Assembly: GCA_029821735.1 (NCBI GenBank)
Contig: JALGSU010000017.1
Location: 1 to 64,000, forward strand
Length of the DNA: 64,000 nucleotides
Source: Candidatus Zipacnadia bacterium
Lineage (GTDB): Bacteria; Armatimonadota; Zipacnadia; Zipacnadales; UBA5352
Reading direction: 5' to 3'
A model generated the notes under the pieces. That model ran no database searches. It was not told where the DNA came from and was given only the letters and a program-made list of their open reading frames with translations. Numbering within the stretch: the stretch's first letter is position 1; the number at the start of each line of letters is the position of its first letter. Of the stretch, positions 17,543 to 26,990 are shown piece after piece. Position numbers and translations under genes: made by a program.

Positions 17543-18451
17543 CCGCTGCTCGAAACCCGTCACTGTACAGATGAAGCGACTTCGGGTTGGCTGAGGATAG
17601 ACTCGACTTAGACTGTGTCTGGGCTGGGAGCTATCGGTCAATCTGCCTGCGGTCGTGACCGCGAAGTCGTAGCCAGCCTTCCGTACCATCTGCACGTGCT
17701 TCTCGCTGAAGGCGCCATCCGGATAGGCGAAACCTGCTGGGCGCTCGCCCACCAACTCAGTAATCCGCTCTCGCGATTCCGTTATCTCTCTGCGAGCCTC
17801 TGCATCGGGGAGTCTGGCGAGCATCGGGTGCGTCAGCGTGTGTGAACCGATGCTCCATCCGTGATCAATCAGTTTCTTTAGCTCATCCTCAGTACACACG
17901 CGGCTGCTCCCAGAATCGGGATATCCCGATAGCCCTGACCAGTCCTCCAACTTTTGGATAGTGCATCTCCGCAGCTCATCGGGGACGTTCTTCAGCGCAT
18001 AGACCGACTGATGGGCGGAGTCCACCGCATCCAGTCCCAGTTCAGAGGACGCCCTGTCAAGCAGATCTGGTCGCTCATCGACGAGAGCATGTATTTGGTC
18101 GTTCCAGAGCAACCCATTCGCGCCGATTAAACCAGCGGGGGCGACGAGCGTCCCTCTGAAGCCACTGGATTCCAGCAGGGGAAGAGCATTGGTGACCACG
18201 TTGGCGTATGCGTCATCGAAGGTGATGCTTGCTGAGAACCGCGGCAATGGCACTCCGTGCGCAACATGCTGCGCAATCTCGTCAATGGTCGTCGGCATCG
18301 CGCCCAGTCTCCGCAAGACATCCAGGTGGTCCGCAATGGTCTGCGTGGGTGCGTGGACGGAGGCATCCAATGGAGGCGCGTCACCCGGAGCGACAACACC
18401 ATGGTATACCAGGCAGGCATGCACACGCGGTCGGCGGTGACGCACGGTCAA
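17519..18451 (-). CDS. Polysaccharide deacetylase (NodB-type)
   Basis: The NodB homology domain shows ASITFDDAYANVV (motif 1), WSIGSHTLTHPML (motif 2 with the His pair) and AGFAYPDGAFS (motif 3). There is no signal peptide, so it may act in the cytoplasm or be exported by an unseen route. It is the last gene of the minus-strand glycan block, 73 bases after a GT4 gene. It differs from the XrtA-type deacetylase at 4849, so the locus has two deacetylases. N-deacetylation of a hexosamine is the family expectation; the substrate is unknown. Confidence 0.85.
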   Translation of the reverse strand: MTVRHRRPRVHACLVYHGVVAPGDAPPLDASVHAPTQTIADHLDVLRRLGAMPTTIDEIAQHVAHGVPLPRFSASITFDDAYANVVTNALPLLESSGFRGTLVAPAGLIGANGLLWNDQIHALVDERPDLLDRASSELGLDAVDSAHQSVYALKNVPDELRRCTIQKLEDWSGLSGYPDSGSSRVCTEDELKKLIDHGWSIGSHTLTHPMLARLPDAEARREITESRERITELVGERPAGFAYPDGAFSEKHVQMVRKAGYDFAVTTAGRLTDSSQPRHSLSRVYPQPTRSRFICTVTGFEQRLRGMLRL

Positions 18452-18524
18452 CAGTGCAGGAAAGGCGAGCGCTCGGGTCAGAGCTTCCCACGCTACGGTC
18501 TGAGGTCTGATCGCTGTTCACCCC

Positions 18525-19694
18525 TCATATATTGAGAGCACAAGTGGCGCCATCAGCCATCGATCGACCAGACACCGAGACGAGTTGCTCGTAGAGCTCC
18601 ATGTAGGCGGCGGCCATCGCCTCGGCCGAGAAGCGCTCGAAGGCGGTCCGCCGCGCCTTCGCGGCGAGCGCTTGCGCTCGCACGGGATCATCAATCAGTT
18701 CCTGAATGGCCGCGGCCAAGGCGGTCGGATCGCCCGGAGGCACCAGGAGCCCGTCGCGCCCGTCCTCGATGATCTCCGGTATGCCGCCGACTTTGCTCGC
18801 CACGATCGGCAGTTCTGCTGCCGCGGCCTCGACGACGGCCAATCCGAAGCCTTCGGAGACTGATGGCTGGACATAAATGTCCAGCGCCCCCAGAACACGC
18901 GGAACGTCACCGCGCCAGCCGGCGAACCGAACGGCCTCAACTGTGGCCAACTCTGTGGTCAACTTTCGCAGCATTGGTTCATCGGCCCCGCTGCCGACCA
19001 GAATGACTATGACTGGACGACCTCGCCGCCTAATCTGTTCGGCCGCCCGCAGCAGGTATTCCTGCCCTTTCGCCCGCCACAGCAGCCCCACACAGCCTAT
19101 CGCCGAAGTCCCTGGCGGAATCCCAAGCTCATCACGGATCTGTGCTCTGCGCAATTCGTCGTCGGGTACGTCGTAAGGCGACAGATCGATTCCGTTGTGT
19201 ATGACGGAGGAGCGCTCCGCGATGCTCTTCAGTGGGCCAGTCTCAACGGCCTCCTGGTAGCTCCTGTGCGAGACGAAGACGGTCAAGTGCGGCAGTCCTG
19301 CGGTCCGTTCGCGACCACGCCGGAGCCAGCCTGCATGTTGGGCGTGCTCGAGATGCTCCGTGTAAACGATTGCGGGCACCCGTGCTAGGCGTCCCACGAC
19401 GCTCCCGACGACCCCTATGCTGGCGCCGTGCAGATGCAGGACGTCGGGGCGCACGCGCGAGATCACTCGGGCCAAGCGTACCGGATACAGGGGAGACAGG
19501 AAGGGCAGTGGAATGCGATGAAGGACGATGCCACTGCTCTCAAGCGCTTCGATCTCGCTCTGGGGTGGTTCAAGATGGTTAGCCGGGCACCAGCATATCC
19601 CTACGCCCGCGGCGCGGGTATTGGCCGCGAGCGTGGTCATCATTCGCTCGATGCCGCCGCCGACCAGGTCGGTGTGGACGTGGAGAACTCTCAC
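18525..19694 (-). CDS. Glycosyltransferase family 4
   Basis: A GT-B fold retaining transferase. The N-terminal VHTDLVGGGIERMM is the acceptor-domain start. The C-terminal donor domain has SVIHNGIDLSPYD, IGCVGLLWRAKGQEYLLRAA, and the E-x7-E catalytic signature SEGFGLAVVEAAAAELP followed by VGGIPEIIEDGRDGLLVPPG. At 389 residues it is normal. Its start abuts the stop of the upstream GT4 gene at 19694, so the two are translationally coupled. The donor sugar is not predictable. Confidence 0.92.
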   Translation of the reverse strand: MRVLHVHTDLVGGGIERMMTTLAANTRAAGVGICWCPANHLEPPQSEIEALESSGIVLHRIPLPFLSPLYPVRLARVISRVRPDVLHLHGASIGVVGSVVGRLARVPAIVYTEHLEHAQHAGWLRRGRERTAGLPHLTVFVSHRSYQEAVETGPLKSIAERSSVIHNGIDLSPYDVPDDELRRAQIRDELGIPPGTSAIGCVGLLWRAKGQEYLLRAAEQIRRRGRPVIVILVGSGADEPMLRKLTTELATVEAVRFAGWRGDVPRVLGALDIYVQPSVSEGFGLAVVEAAAAELPIVASKVGGIPEIIEDGRDGLLVPPGDPTALAAAIQELIDDPVRAQALAAKARRTAFERFSAEAMAAAYMELYEQLVSVSGRSMADGATCALNI

Positions 19695-20794
19695 TATACG
19701 AGCTGCTCGTAGAGATCCAGATATTTCTCCACCATCGCTTCGACGCTGAATTCCTCCCGCGCAATCTTCCTAGCTTCGGCTCCCAGACGTTCCCTTAGTG
19801 GCAATGACGTGAGCACTTGCTCCAGTGCTGCGGCAAACGCTTGGGGGTCAGCAGGCGTGGCGAACAACGACTGCTCGCCATCGGTGTAGACCTCGCGCAG
19901 GCACTTGATGTCAGCAAGCACTAGAGGCAGTCCCAGCATTGCCGCCTCTGTGACCACGGTGGGAAGACCCTCCGAGTTGGGCATCGAGTGGAATGCGAAT
20001 ATGTCCGCCGCTGACAGAAAGCGGTTGACATCGCTCTGCCAGCCGGTGAAGATGACGTTCTGGAGACTGTGGTCACGGCAGAACTCCTCCATCTGCTCTC
20101 GCATCTCGCCATCCCCGACGACCACAAACCTGAATCGACGGTTCTTGAGCAATGCCGCCGCCTCAAGCAGATGTATCTGCTGCTTGTCCGGCGCGAGACG
20201 TCCGCAGGTGACAATCACGTTCTCCTCAGGACCAATACCGAGTTTCTCCCGCGTCCGGAGACGCCAGCTCGCCGCCTGCTCAGGATAGACGCTCTCCACA
20301 CCATTGTAGACTACGCATGTCGGCGCATTAGTGAGGCGATGCTGCTTAGCATTGTCCGCGATGGCCTGTGACACACCCACAAACCGGTCGATGAATCGAG
20401 GGCAAAACAACTTCAATCCGCGCTGGATCCATCGGGCGTTGTATTCGACCAGATTACGCATAGTGTACACGACTCTACTCCCGTAGAGTCGTGCGATGGG
20501 CGCAAGAACGAGGGCGTGCACCTGCAAGTTCAGGTGGACCACATCAGGATGCAGGGCGCGCATATGGTGCGCAAATGTGAGGCCATAGCGAGGGTCGAGA
20601 GGATGCACACATGGAAGAGCCAGGAGTTGATCACGGAACTCCTCCACCAACTCCTGCTCCAACTGGGCACGAGGCGTCCGATGCACTATGCGCACGTCCC
20701 AGTCGCGCTCAAGCAGTGCCCGAGCAAGGCGCATCCCGTTCACGGAGGGGCCGGCCTTGCGATTCAGTTGTCCTATGGCAATCGCTATCTTCAT
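19694..20794 (-). CDS. Glycosyltransferase family 4
   Basis: A GT-B enzyme with the start MKIAIAIGQLNRKAGPSVNG, a linker region VVYNGVESVYPEQ, the donor-site strand NVIVTCGRLAPDKQ and the E-x7-E signature SEGLPTVVTEAAMLGLP. The C-terminus (EFSVEAMVEKYLDLYEQLV) is typical. It overlaps the upstream CapK-like gene by 4 bases (ATGA) and touches the downstream GT4, so three genes are probably read as one message. Confidence 0.92.
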   Translation of the reverse strand: MKIAIAIGQLNRKAGPSVNGMRLARALLERDWDVRIVHRTPRAQLEQELVEEFRDQLLALPCVHPLDPRYGLTFAHHMRALHPDVVHLNLQVHALVLAPIARLYGSRVVYTMRNLVEYNARWIQRGLKLFCPRFIDRFVGVSQAIADNAKQHRLTNAPTCVVYNGVESVYPEQAASWRLRTREKLGIGPEENVIVTCGRLAPDKQQIHLLEAAALLKNRRFRFVVVGDGEMREQMEEFCRDHSLQNVIFTGWQSDVNRFLSAADIFAFHSMPNSEGLPTVVTEAAMLGLPLVLADIKCLREVYTDGEQSLFATPADPQAFAAALEQVLTSLPLRERLGAEARKIAREEFSVEAMVEKYLDLYEQLV

Positions 20795-22155
20795 CTGTGC
20801 GAGATGCTCCCACTCAGAGTTGTTGGCAGGTCGGAGCGTACCAGTTCATACTTGCCTGATGGCGACCGCGGTATCTCATCGACGTACTTGCAGCCAATGC
20901 TAACCAACCCCTTGGTAAGGTCAGCAAGGATTCCGAGAAGCTGTTGTACGTCTTCCTCTCGGGAGTCGGGTGTCCGTGCGACGAGCACTGATAGCGTATC
21001 CGGTGACGTCTGGCGGATTTGTACTTGCCCGACTCGGTCCAACATTCGCATTCTGTGTGCCACCGCAAGTCCCGTCATGCGGGTCCCATCAGGAAGGAGT
21101 AGAAGATTCCCAGAGCGCCCGCTCACTTCTTGGAGCACCGGATGTGGGCTACCACATGAGCATCGTTCCGAGCTCATTACGCCGAGGTCGCCTATGGCGT
21201 ACCGAACGAGCGGGAACGCGTAGCTGTGCAAACAAGTAACTGCGATCCGTCCAAGTTCCCCAGGGGCCACGGGATTTCCGTTGTCGTCGACAATCTCAAT
21301 CCAGTTGACGTCACTAGTGACGTGCAAACTGCCGCTGTCGCACTCTGCCGCAATCGCAAGAAATTCCCTTGAGCCGTACCTTTCTCTGACTGGACAATGC
21401 AGGACTTCCCTGATGAAGGACCGCTGGGACGAGCCCAGAACCTCTGCCCCAAACACGGCAACTCGAAGGGTCGGTGGCGGTGGTATGCCGAGCCTCCGCA
21501 GGGTACGACAGAACTCCCAAAGGAGATGGCCGTAGCCTTCAATGATTGTCGTGCGGAACCGTCGCATCTCATCACAGAAGGTTGCCACTCCCTGATCAGA
21601 CATATCATGGCCAGGTAGCAGAATGGTGTTGCCGATGTACCGCGCCGTGAGCTGTTGTCGGCGAGAAACTGGATCGCAGCCCCAGACACGGGCGGTCCGC
21701 GCCCCTGGGGCATATCCCATCCACTCGTTCGCTCGCCAGAGGTTACCGTTCAGGTAGTCTTTGTCTTCTCTCCGGTGCCAGAAGACGAATGGCGTGCCTG
21801 TGGAGCCGCCGGTAGCATCCTGCGACAGTTGACCTCGCGGAATGTCCCCTGCGAAGAAGCGCTCTCCTGCATTACGGATGTCGTTCTTGGTCAACACGGG
21901 GAGACGAGCCAAGTCATCGAGATCGGATATATCGTCGGCGCTCACGTCCAGTCGGGAGAACATGTCCACAAAGAAGGGAACGCGTTAGGCGACATAGCCG
22001 ACCAATGATTGCAGTTTCGTCGTGGCAATCGCATGCACCTGCTCAGCAGACAATCGGTCATGGGCCCGCAGTTCGTGATACGCCGCCAGCGACTTATTGC
22101 CGCGCACACGTGAGTAGGCGGGCAGGAACAGTCTATTGTACAGAAAAGGGTGCAT
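20791..22155 (-). CDS. CapK/PaaK-like AMP-ligase family protein interrupted by an in-frame TAA
   Basis: The adenylate-forming family signature DATGGSTGTPFVFW is clear, followed by VFGAEVLG and ERYGSREFLAIAAECD. Such proteins occur in many capsule loci, but their reaction is not defined. The frame extends upstream to ATG 22155, which follows AGGAGG at about 10 bases. That gives MHPFLYNRLFLPAYS and LQSLVGYVA, then TAA (21985-21987), then RVPFFVDMFSRL in the same frame. The family normally has an aromatic residue here before a VPYY/VPFF segment, so a Tyr codon has probably become TAA. The piece from GTG 21969 (392 residues) lacks the N-terminal helices. This is a recent nonsense mutation or a base-call error. 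Confidence 0.75.
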
Positions 22156-22270
22156 TGGTACATCTCCTCCTATGGAATCCCCTGTAGCTGGTGCTTGCTC
22201 AGCTCACAAGCGGTCCGCGAGAGAACGCTAACTACGCTGAGGATGACTCGTGTGGGCATATTGGGGCCCA

Positions 22271-23248
22271 TCATTCTCTCTCAGCGACGGACCAGCGATA
22301 CCACTTCACGAACTCCCGCAAACCCTCGGCCAGCTTCCAGCGAGGCTCCCAGTTCAGCAGTCGCAGCGCCTTCTCGACACTGGCGTAGGTGCGCGGAACG
22401 TCGCCCGGTTGGTCGTCTCGCAACTCGATATGCGCCTCGACTCCGACGGAATCGGCGACCGCCCGGATCATCTCATCGAGGCGGATCGGCGACGAACTGC
22501 CCAGGTTGATGATGGCCCACTCGAGATCCGAGTCATACGCGGCCAGCACGCCGCGCGCGATGTCCTCGATGTACGTGTAGTCGCGACTGCTGGAGCCATC
22601 ACCATACTGCGGGATCGGCTTCCCTGCCTCCAACAGCCGGACGAACTTGTTGATCGCGAGATCCGGCCGCTGGCGCGGTCCGTAGACAGTGAAGAACCTG
22701 AGGGCCACGACGGGTAGGCCATAGAGATGATGGTGCGCGTGGCAGAGCGCCTCACCGGCAACCTTTGTGGCTGCGTAAGGGGAGATCGGCCGATCAACAC
22801 GCTGCTCCTCACTCAACGGCATCTCGTTAGCTTCTCCATAGACGGACGACGAAGAGCCGAAGACGAAGCGATCAACATTGTGTATGCGCGCGGCCTCGAG
22901 CAGTACCATTGTTCCGTCAACGTTGGTGCTGACGTAGTCCAACGGGCGATGGATCGACGGGCGCACGCCAGCCCGAGCCGCGAGGTGAATCACGCCCTCA
23001 ATTGCACCCCGCTCAAATAAGTCGGCGAGGACTTCGGTGTCCCGGATGTTACCCTCGATGAGTTGGAAGCGGTCACTCTCAAGCAACCGGCTCACATTCA
23101 GGCGCTTGATGCGCCGGTCATAGTAAGGGTCGAAATTGTCGAGACCGATGACAGGGGTGCCCCGCTCGACCAGCGCCTCACTGACGTGAGATCCGATGAA
23201 GCCAGCTGCGCCCGTGACCAGAACTGACCCACTCGCGCCTGTGCTCAT
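22271..23248 (-). CDS. UDP-glucuronate 4-epimerase-like NAD-dependent epimerase
   Basis: An extended SDR enzyme that would interconvert UDP-glucuronate and UDP-galacturonate. It has the NAD loop VTGAAGFIGSHV (11-22), the family stretch GLDNFDPYYDRRIKR, AARAGVRPSI, the catalytic Ser/Tyr/Lys regions FGSSSSVYGE and SPYAATKVAG, and FFTVYGPRQRPDLAI. The wording matches CapI/UDP-glucuronate epimerases better than GalE. ATG 23248 (MSTGASGSVL) follows GGGAGAG with good spacing; the frame extends further upstream but without a better site. It fits with the glucuronokinase at 13955. Confidence 0.85.
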   Translation of the reverse strand: MSTGASGSVLVTGAAGFIGSHVSEALVERGTPVIGLDNFDPYYDRRIKRLNVSRLLESDRFQLIEGNIRDTEVLADLFERGAIEGVIHLAARAGVRPSIHRPLDYVSTNVDGTMVLLEAARIHNVDRFVFGSSSSVYGEANEMPLSEEQRVDRPISPYAATKVAGEALCHAHHHLYGLPVVALRFFTVYGPRQRPDLAINKFVRLLEAGKPIPQYGDGSSSRDYTYIEDIARGVLAAYDSDLEWAIINLGSSSPIRLDEMIRAVADSVGVEAHIELRDDQPGDVPRTYASVEKALRLLNWEPRWKLAEGLREFVKWYRWSVAERE

Positions 23249-23546
23249 ATTGTCTCTCCCAGTTTGATCAGGCATTGAGATGACTGCCTCTGGTGCCCAT
23301 CCGACTAAGCTCCGCCAGAAGAGTGCCTTGCCTGCAACGCCCCCGGTACGAGCCCATACGGCCAACTCCTTCTTCTTCTGTGCAAGCGAAAGCGGCCCTC
23401 TTGCGCCAGCGGGGAATGGCGGCTGATCCTGTAGGAGCGCATGTTGTCCCGCGTTCAGCCAATGCGCCTGAGTTGTGTGTAGCCGTCATCTTCGCACATT
23501 GCCCGCGAGACAAAGCTGAGATCTTGTGAACACGACAGGACGTATG

Positions 23547-24560
23547 CTACTTGTGGCGTGCCAGGAAAAGATAGACGCTTGGCGCCAATCGTGCCAATCT
23601 GTATCTGAGGGCTGTCTTCCCGCCACGCCGTGCGTACTTCTCCGCGAGCCGCAGATGTCCCCGCGCTTCCGATAGACACCGAGGGCCCCATAGACTCCAT
23701 GCTGCCCTGAAATGAATGCCCGCCAAGGCATCGAGGTACTCATTTGCCGTCAGCAACTGGCCGCGCCAGCCGCCTAATTGCGGATCATACAGGGCGACTA
23801 TCTTTGGGGTAATCGCAGCATTCTCAAGCATTCCCCGTGGTGAGTTAGACACGCTCGTACGTGAGACATAGTACCGATACAGCGGCTTCCATACTGTTGC
23901 CACGGAGTACCCCAATGCAGTCACCCGCACCAAGAATTCCCAATCAACCGACCTTGCCAAGGACGCGTCCAGCCCGTTACACTCATCGAATAGGTCGCGG
24001 TCAAGGACCCAACCTGAACAGCAGGTCGTCGTGTCCAGCTTGCATTCCCCCCTGCGCAGCCAATCCAAGAAAGGTATCTCACGGACAATCGGGGCCTCAG
24101 CGACTGAGCATCGGACAGAGTCTCCGTCTCGCTCACCCGTGCCGGAGGCCAGCTCCACAGCGCACGTCAGTAGGCGAATGCCGGGGTGACGTCTCAGAAC
24201 GCCAACTTGCGTCCTTAGTTTGTGCTCAAGCCACTCGTCGTCGGCGTCGAGGAAGGCGATGTACTCTCCGGTGGCGGCGGCAACTCCTGTGTTGCGTGCC
24301 CCCGCGTTGCCCTGGTTCTCCTGCTCGATCAGCCTCACGTCCGGGAACTTCTCGCGCACGATCTCAGCGGTGTTGTCCTTCGAGCCGTCATCCACCACAA
24401 TGACCTCGATGATGTTCTCGTAGGTCTGCGCGCAGACGGAGTTCAGCGCCCGCTCGATGGTATCGGCGGCGTTGTAAGCCGGGATCACGGCGCTGACTGC
24501 GGGGCGGGCGTCTGCGCCCCCAGGTTGCGTCACGCCCTGTTGCCGTTGCTCAGTGGACAT
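23547..24560 (-). CDS. Glycosyltransferase family 2
   Basis: The N-terminal GT-A domain has VSAVIPAYNAADTIERALNS, VIVVDDGSKDNTA and AFLDADDEWL. The first 110 residues are almost the same as those of the gene at 25834, but the acceptor-side half diverges. ATG 24560 is preferred because GGGAGG precedes it; ATG 24584 lies upstream of that ribosome site. The gene is followed by a gap of about 300 bases before the epimerase gene. Confidence 0.9.
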   Translation of the reverse strand: MSTEQRQQGVTQPGGADARPAVSAVIPAYNAADTIERALNSVCAQTYENIIEVIVVDDGSKDNTAEIVREKFPDVRLIEQENQGNAGARNTGVAAATGEYIAFLDADDEWLEHKLRTQVGVLRRHPGIRLLTCAVELASGTGERDGDSVRCSVAEAPIVREIPFLDWLRRGECKLDTTTCCSGWVLDRDLFDECNGLDASLARSVDWEFLVRVTALGYSVATVWKPLYRYYVSRTSVSNSPRGMLENAAITPKIVALYDPQLGGWRGQLLTANEYLDALAGIHFRAAWSLWGPRCLSEARGHLRLAEKYARRGGKTALRYRLARLAPSVYLFLARHK

Positions 24561-24609
24561 CAGGCGTCCTCCCTCTGTGTCCATATGGTCGGGCCGCTCG
24601 ACTCAATCA

Positions 24610-25743
24610 TCACGGACGGCCCGCAATGCGGTCCCATATGAGGCGCGGCATCATGTGAGCGTAGCGCACGGCCCAGTTGGCTGCGCGGGCATGCATGCCT
24701 CGCCGGATACCCCGACGGACGGCTGCGTTCAGGAACGCACTCGCGCGGCGCCTGCCCGCCGAGCCGCTGTCTGGTTGAGATGACAGCCACCTCGCCATGC
24801 TCAGGACACTCCCAGGCTCGTCTCGCTCCCGCCGGACGAGCCGATCGGCTATATGCCAGAGCGCCCCCGAATGGTCGAACCATTCTGGATTGGCGTTCAT
24901 TATATCCTCGAGGGCCTGTTGGTCAAGTGAGACCCCGCTTTCGTGTTCCGCCACCGCGAGTACGCTCATCGCCAGCCGCCCCGCAACGAGACCACGCAAA
25001 GGTTCCCTCAGCTGTGGGAGGGTGTCCCAGGCGCGACCGTAGGCCTTCAGCCAGCAGCGCGCCTGCCTGCCTACTCGACTGTCTGCCAGTGTCATCCGGC
25101 CTTCATGCTGTCGCACAAGGACGGTCGGGTCGCTCAGATAGACCGCCGGGCATTTGACCGTAAGCCGAAGAAACAGGTCGGTGTCTTCCGCCGTCGGCAG
25201 GCTCTCGTCGAACAGGCCGACTTGATGCAGGGCACAACTGCGCACAACAATGGTAGGCGTAAGGATGGGATTATGGCTCAGCAGAGGGCCGAAGTTATCG
25301 CCCGTACGCCCCTGGTCCGTCCGGCCGTATACAGCGCCGGTTGCCGCGCCCTCGGGCGTCGCCACAAGCGCCTTCCCATAGCACAGTCCACATTCCGGGT
25401 GCTTCTGCAGCGCCGCCACCTGCGCGGTCAACTTTCCTGGCAGCCAGATGTCGTCGCTATCCTGGAAGGCGATGAGTGGGCCGTGGGCGGCGCGAATACC
25501 GGCGTTCCGGGCGGCCGCGGGCCCGCTGTTCGCCGGGAGGCGAATGCTGCGCACTCGGGCACCGTGCTTCTCTGTGATGCTCGCCACGACCTCCGGCGTG
25601 TTGTCCTGCGAGCAATCATCGACGATGATGACCTCGAAGCTTGGGTAGTCCTGCGACAGCACACTATCCACGGCCTGTGGCAACAGGTCCGCCCGGTTGT
25701 AGGTCGGAATGATGACGCTGACCAAGGGCAGGTGATCAGGCAT
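24610..25743 (-). CDS. Glycosyltransferase family 2
   Basis: A GT-A enzyme with VSVIIPTYNRADLLPQAVDS, FEVIIVDDCSQDNTPEVV, NSGPAAARNAGI and the metal-site stretch IAFQDSDDIWLPGK. It belongs to a different GT2 subgroup from its two neighbours. ATG 25743 follows GGAGAGGAAG; a longer frame opens at 25797 but has no better site. It is part of the run of three GT2 genes with short gaps. The C-terminal 150 residues, probably the acceptor region, are unrelated to the neighbours. Confidence 0.9.
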   Translation of the reverse strand: MPDHLPLVSVIIPTYNRADLLPQAVDSVLSQDYPSFEVIIVDDCSQDNTPEVVASITEKHGARVRSIRLPANSGPAAARNAGIRAAHGPLIAFQDSDDIWLPGKLTAQVAALQKHPECGLCYGKALVATPEGAATGAVYGRTDQGRTGDNFGPLLSHNPILTPTIVVRSCALHQVGLFDESLPTAEDTDLFLRLTVKCPAVYLSDPTVLVRQHEGRMTLADSRVGRQARCWLKAYGRAWDTLPQLREPLRGLVAGRLAMSVLAVAEHESGVSLDQQALEDIMNANPEWFDHSGALWHIADRLVRRERDEPGSVLSMARWLSSQPDSGSAGRRRASAFLNAAVRRGIRRGMHARAANWAVRYAHMMPRLIWDRIAGRP

Positions 25744-25833
25744 GGCTTCCTCTCCGATCAAGGGTCGGGCGGGACCTCGATGCCTCACGTCCTCCACTGC
25801 TCTTCTCCAGGCGTCAGCAGACCCGTCGCGGGA

Positions 25834-26817
25834 CTACCTCCGCAGTCGCGAAAGCGCGCGATAGAGGCCCGGATTCCACGCTAGAAACCGCTCGCGCAGG
25901 GCTCGCAGGCCACGCGCGTCACTCAGTTCGGCGGCCCTACGGAAGGATTCCCGCGCGATCTCGTGGTCACCAAGCTCCCAGAGACCCCACGCTCGTGCTG
26001 AGTAGGTCGCATAGAGAGCCGACTGGAACTGGCCCTGTGTCAGCAACTCGCTCTGCCAGCCATCACCCTCCGGATCATATCGGCTGACAATCTCCACATC
26101 GATGTCGCAGATGGCTCGTCGCCCGGCCGCTGAATTGGAGACGCTGTCGGACAGCATATGGTATCGGTACAGCGGCTCAAGGACAGCACCAACAGCGTAA
26201 CCTTGCCCGGTCAGCCGCAACAGACACTCCCAATCGACTGCCCTGCGCAACCCGGCGTCGAAACCGTGGTGCTGAATTACTGTGGTCTGGATGAGCCAGC
26301 CGCTACAGCAGAACTGCACGGCCTCCGGTAACACCCGCCGCAGATAGTCGCGGAAGGTGAAGAGCGCGAGTCTTGGCGTCTGACTGGCCTCCCTGGGTGC
26401 TCTCGACGGCGGTGGCGTTCGTCCTGCCACCATGGCCGCCGCAGTCAGCAGCGCAATCCCCGGATGGCGCTGTACCATGCTCACCTGCACCGCCGTCTTT
26501 TCCGGCAACCACTCATCGTCGGCGTCGAGGAAGGCTATGTATTCTCCGGTGGCGGCGGCTACACCTGTGTTGCGCGCTCCCGCGTTGCCCTGGTTCTCCT
26601 GCTCAATCAGCGTCACGTCCGGGAACTTGTTGCGGATGACCTCGACGGTGTTGTCCGTCGAGCCGTCGTCGACGACGATGACCTCGATGGTGTTCTCGTA
26701 GGTCTGTGCGTATACGGAGTTCAAGGCGCGCTCGATGGTGTCCGCCGCGTTGTAGGCCGGAATGACGGCGCTGACCGTGGGCAGAGCGCTCTCTTCGTTC
26801 GACGCAGGATCAGTCAT
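25834..26817 (-). CDS. Glycosyltransferase family 2
   Basis: The N-terminal domain (VSAVIPAYNAADTIERALNS, VIVVDDGSTDNTV, FLDADDEWLPEK) is a near copy of that of the gene at 23547. The C-terminal half differs and shows a short helical repeat-like tail (SARAWGLWELGDHEIARESF). ATG 26817 (MTDPASNEES) is taken as start; GGAGG lies about 12 bases before it. A longer open frame to 26958 has a composition unlike protein. Activity on the lipid-linked glycan in the cytoplasm is expected. Confidence 0.88.
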   Translation of the reverse strand: MTDPASNEESALPTVSAVIPAYNAADTIERALNSVYAQTYENTIEVIVVDDGSTDNTVEVIRNKFPDVTLIEQENQGNAGARNTGVAAATGEYIAFLDADDEWLPEKTAVQVSMVQRHPGIALLTAAAMVAGRTPPPSRAPREASQTPRLALFTFRDYLRRVLPEAVQFCCSGWLIQTTVIQHHGFDAGLRRAVDWECLLRLTGQGYAVGAVLEPLYRYHMLSDSVSNSAAGRRAICDIDVEIVSRYDPEGDGWQSELLTQGQFQSALYATYSARAWGLWELGDHEIARESFRRAAELSDARGLRALRERFLAWNPGLYRALSRLRR

Positions 26818-26840
26818 AGGTTGGCGCATCCTCCATGCAC

Positions 26841-26990
26841 TCAAGTCCCTGTTCGCGCCTCTTCCGTGCCGGAGTCTTCCGGGTCGTCTCCCTCTCCTGG
26901 CGGCCGCCCAGCGATGACATTCTCGTAGATGCCCACCAGCCGCTCGTTGAGTTCGCACACGTCAGCCTCTTCTTCGCCTCGCGAGAACCT
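26841..26990 (-). pseudogene. Possible 3' remnant of a GT4 glycosyltransferase
   Basis: In a frame different from the surrounding genes, the last 50 codons read KRFSRGEEEADVCELN, then ERLVGIYENVIAG. This pattern (RFS...Y) closes many GT4 proteins. Nothing of the rest of such a gene is visible upstream, where the F420-hydrogenase-beta-like gene ends. It may be a leftover from gene replacement, or a frameshifted tail of that gene. Confidence 0.3.
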
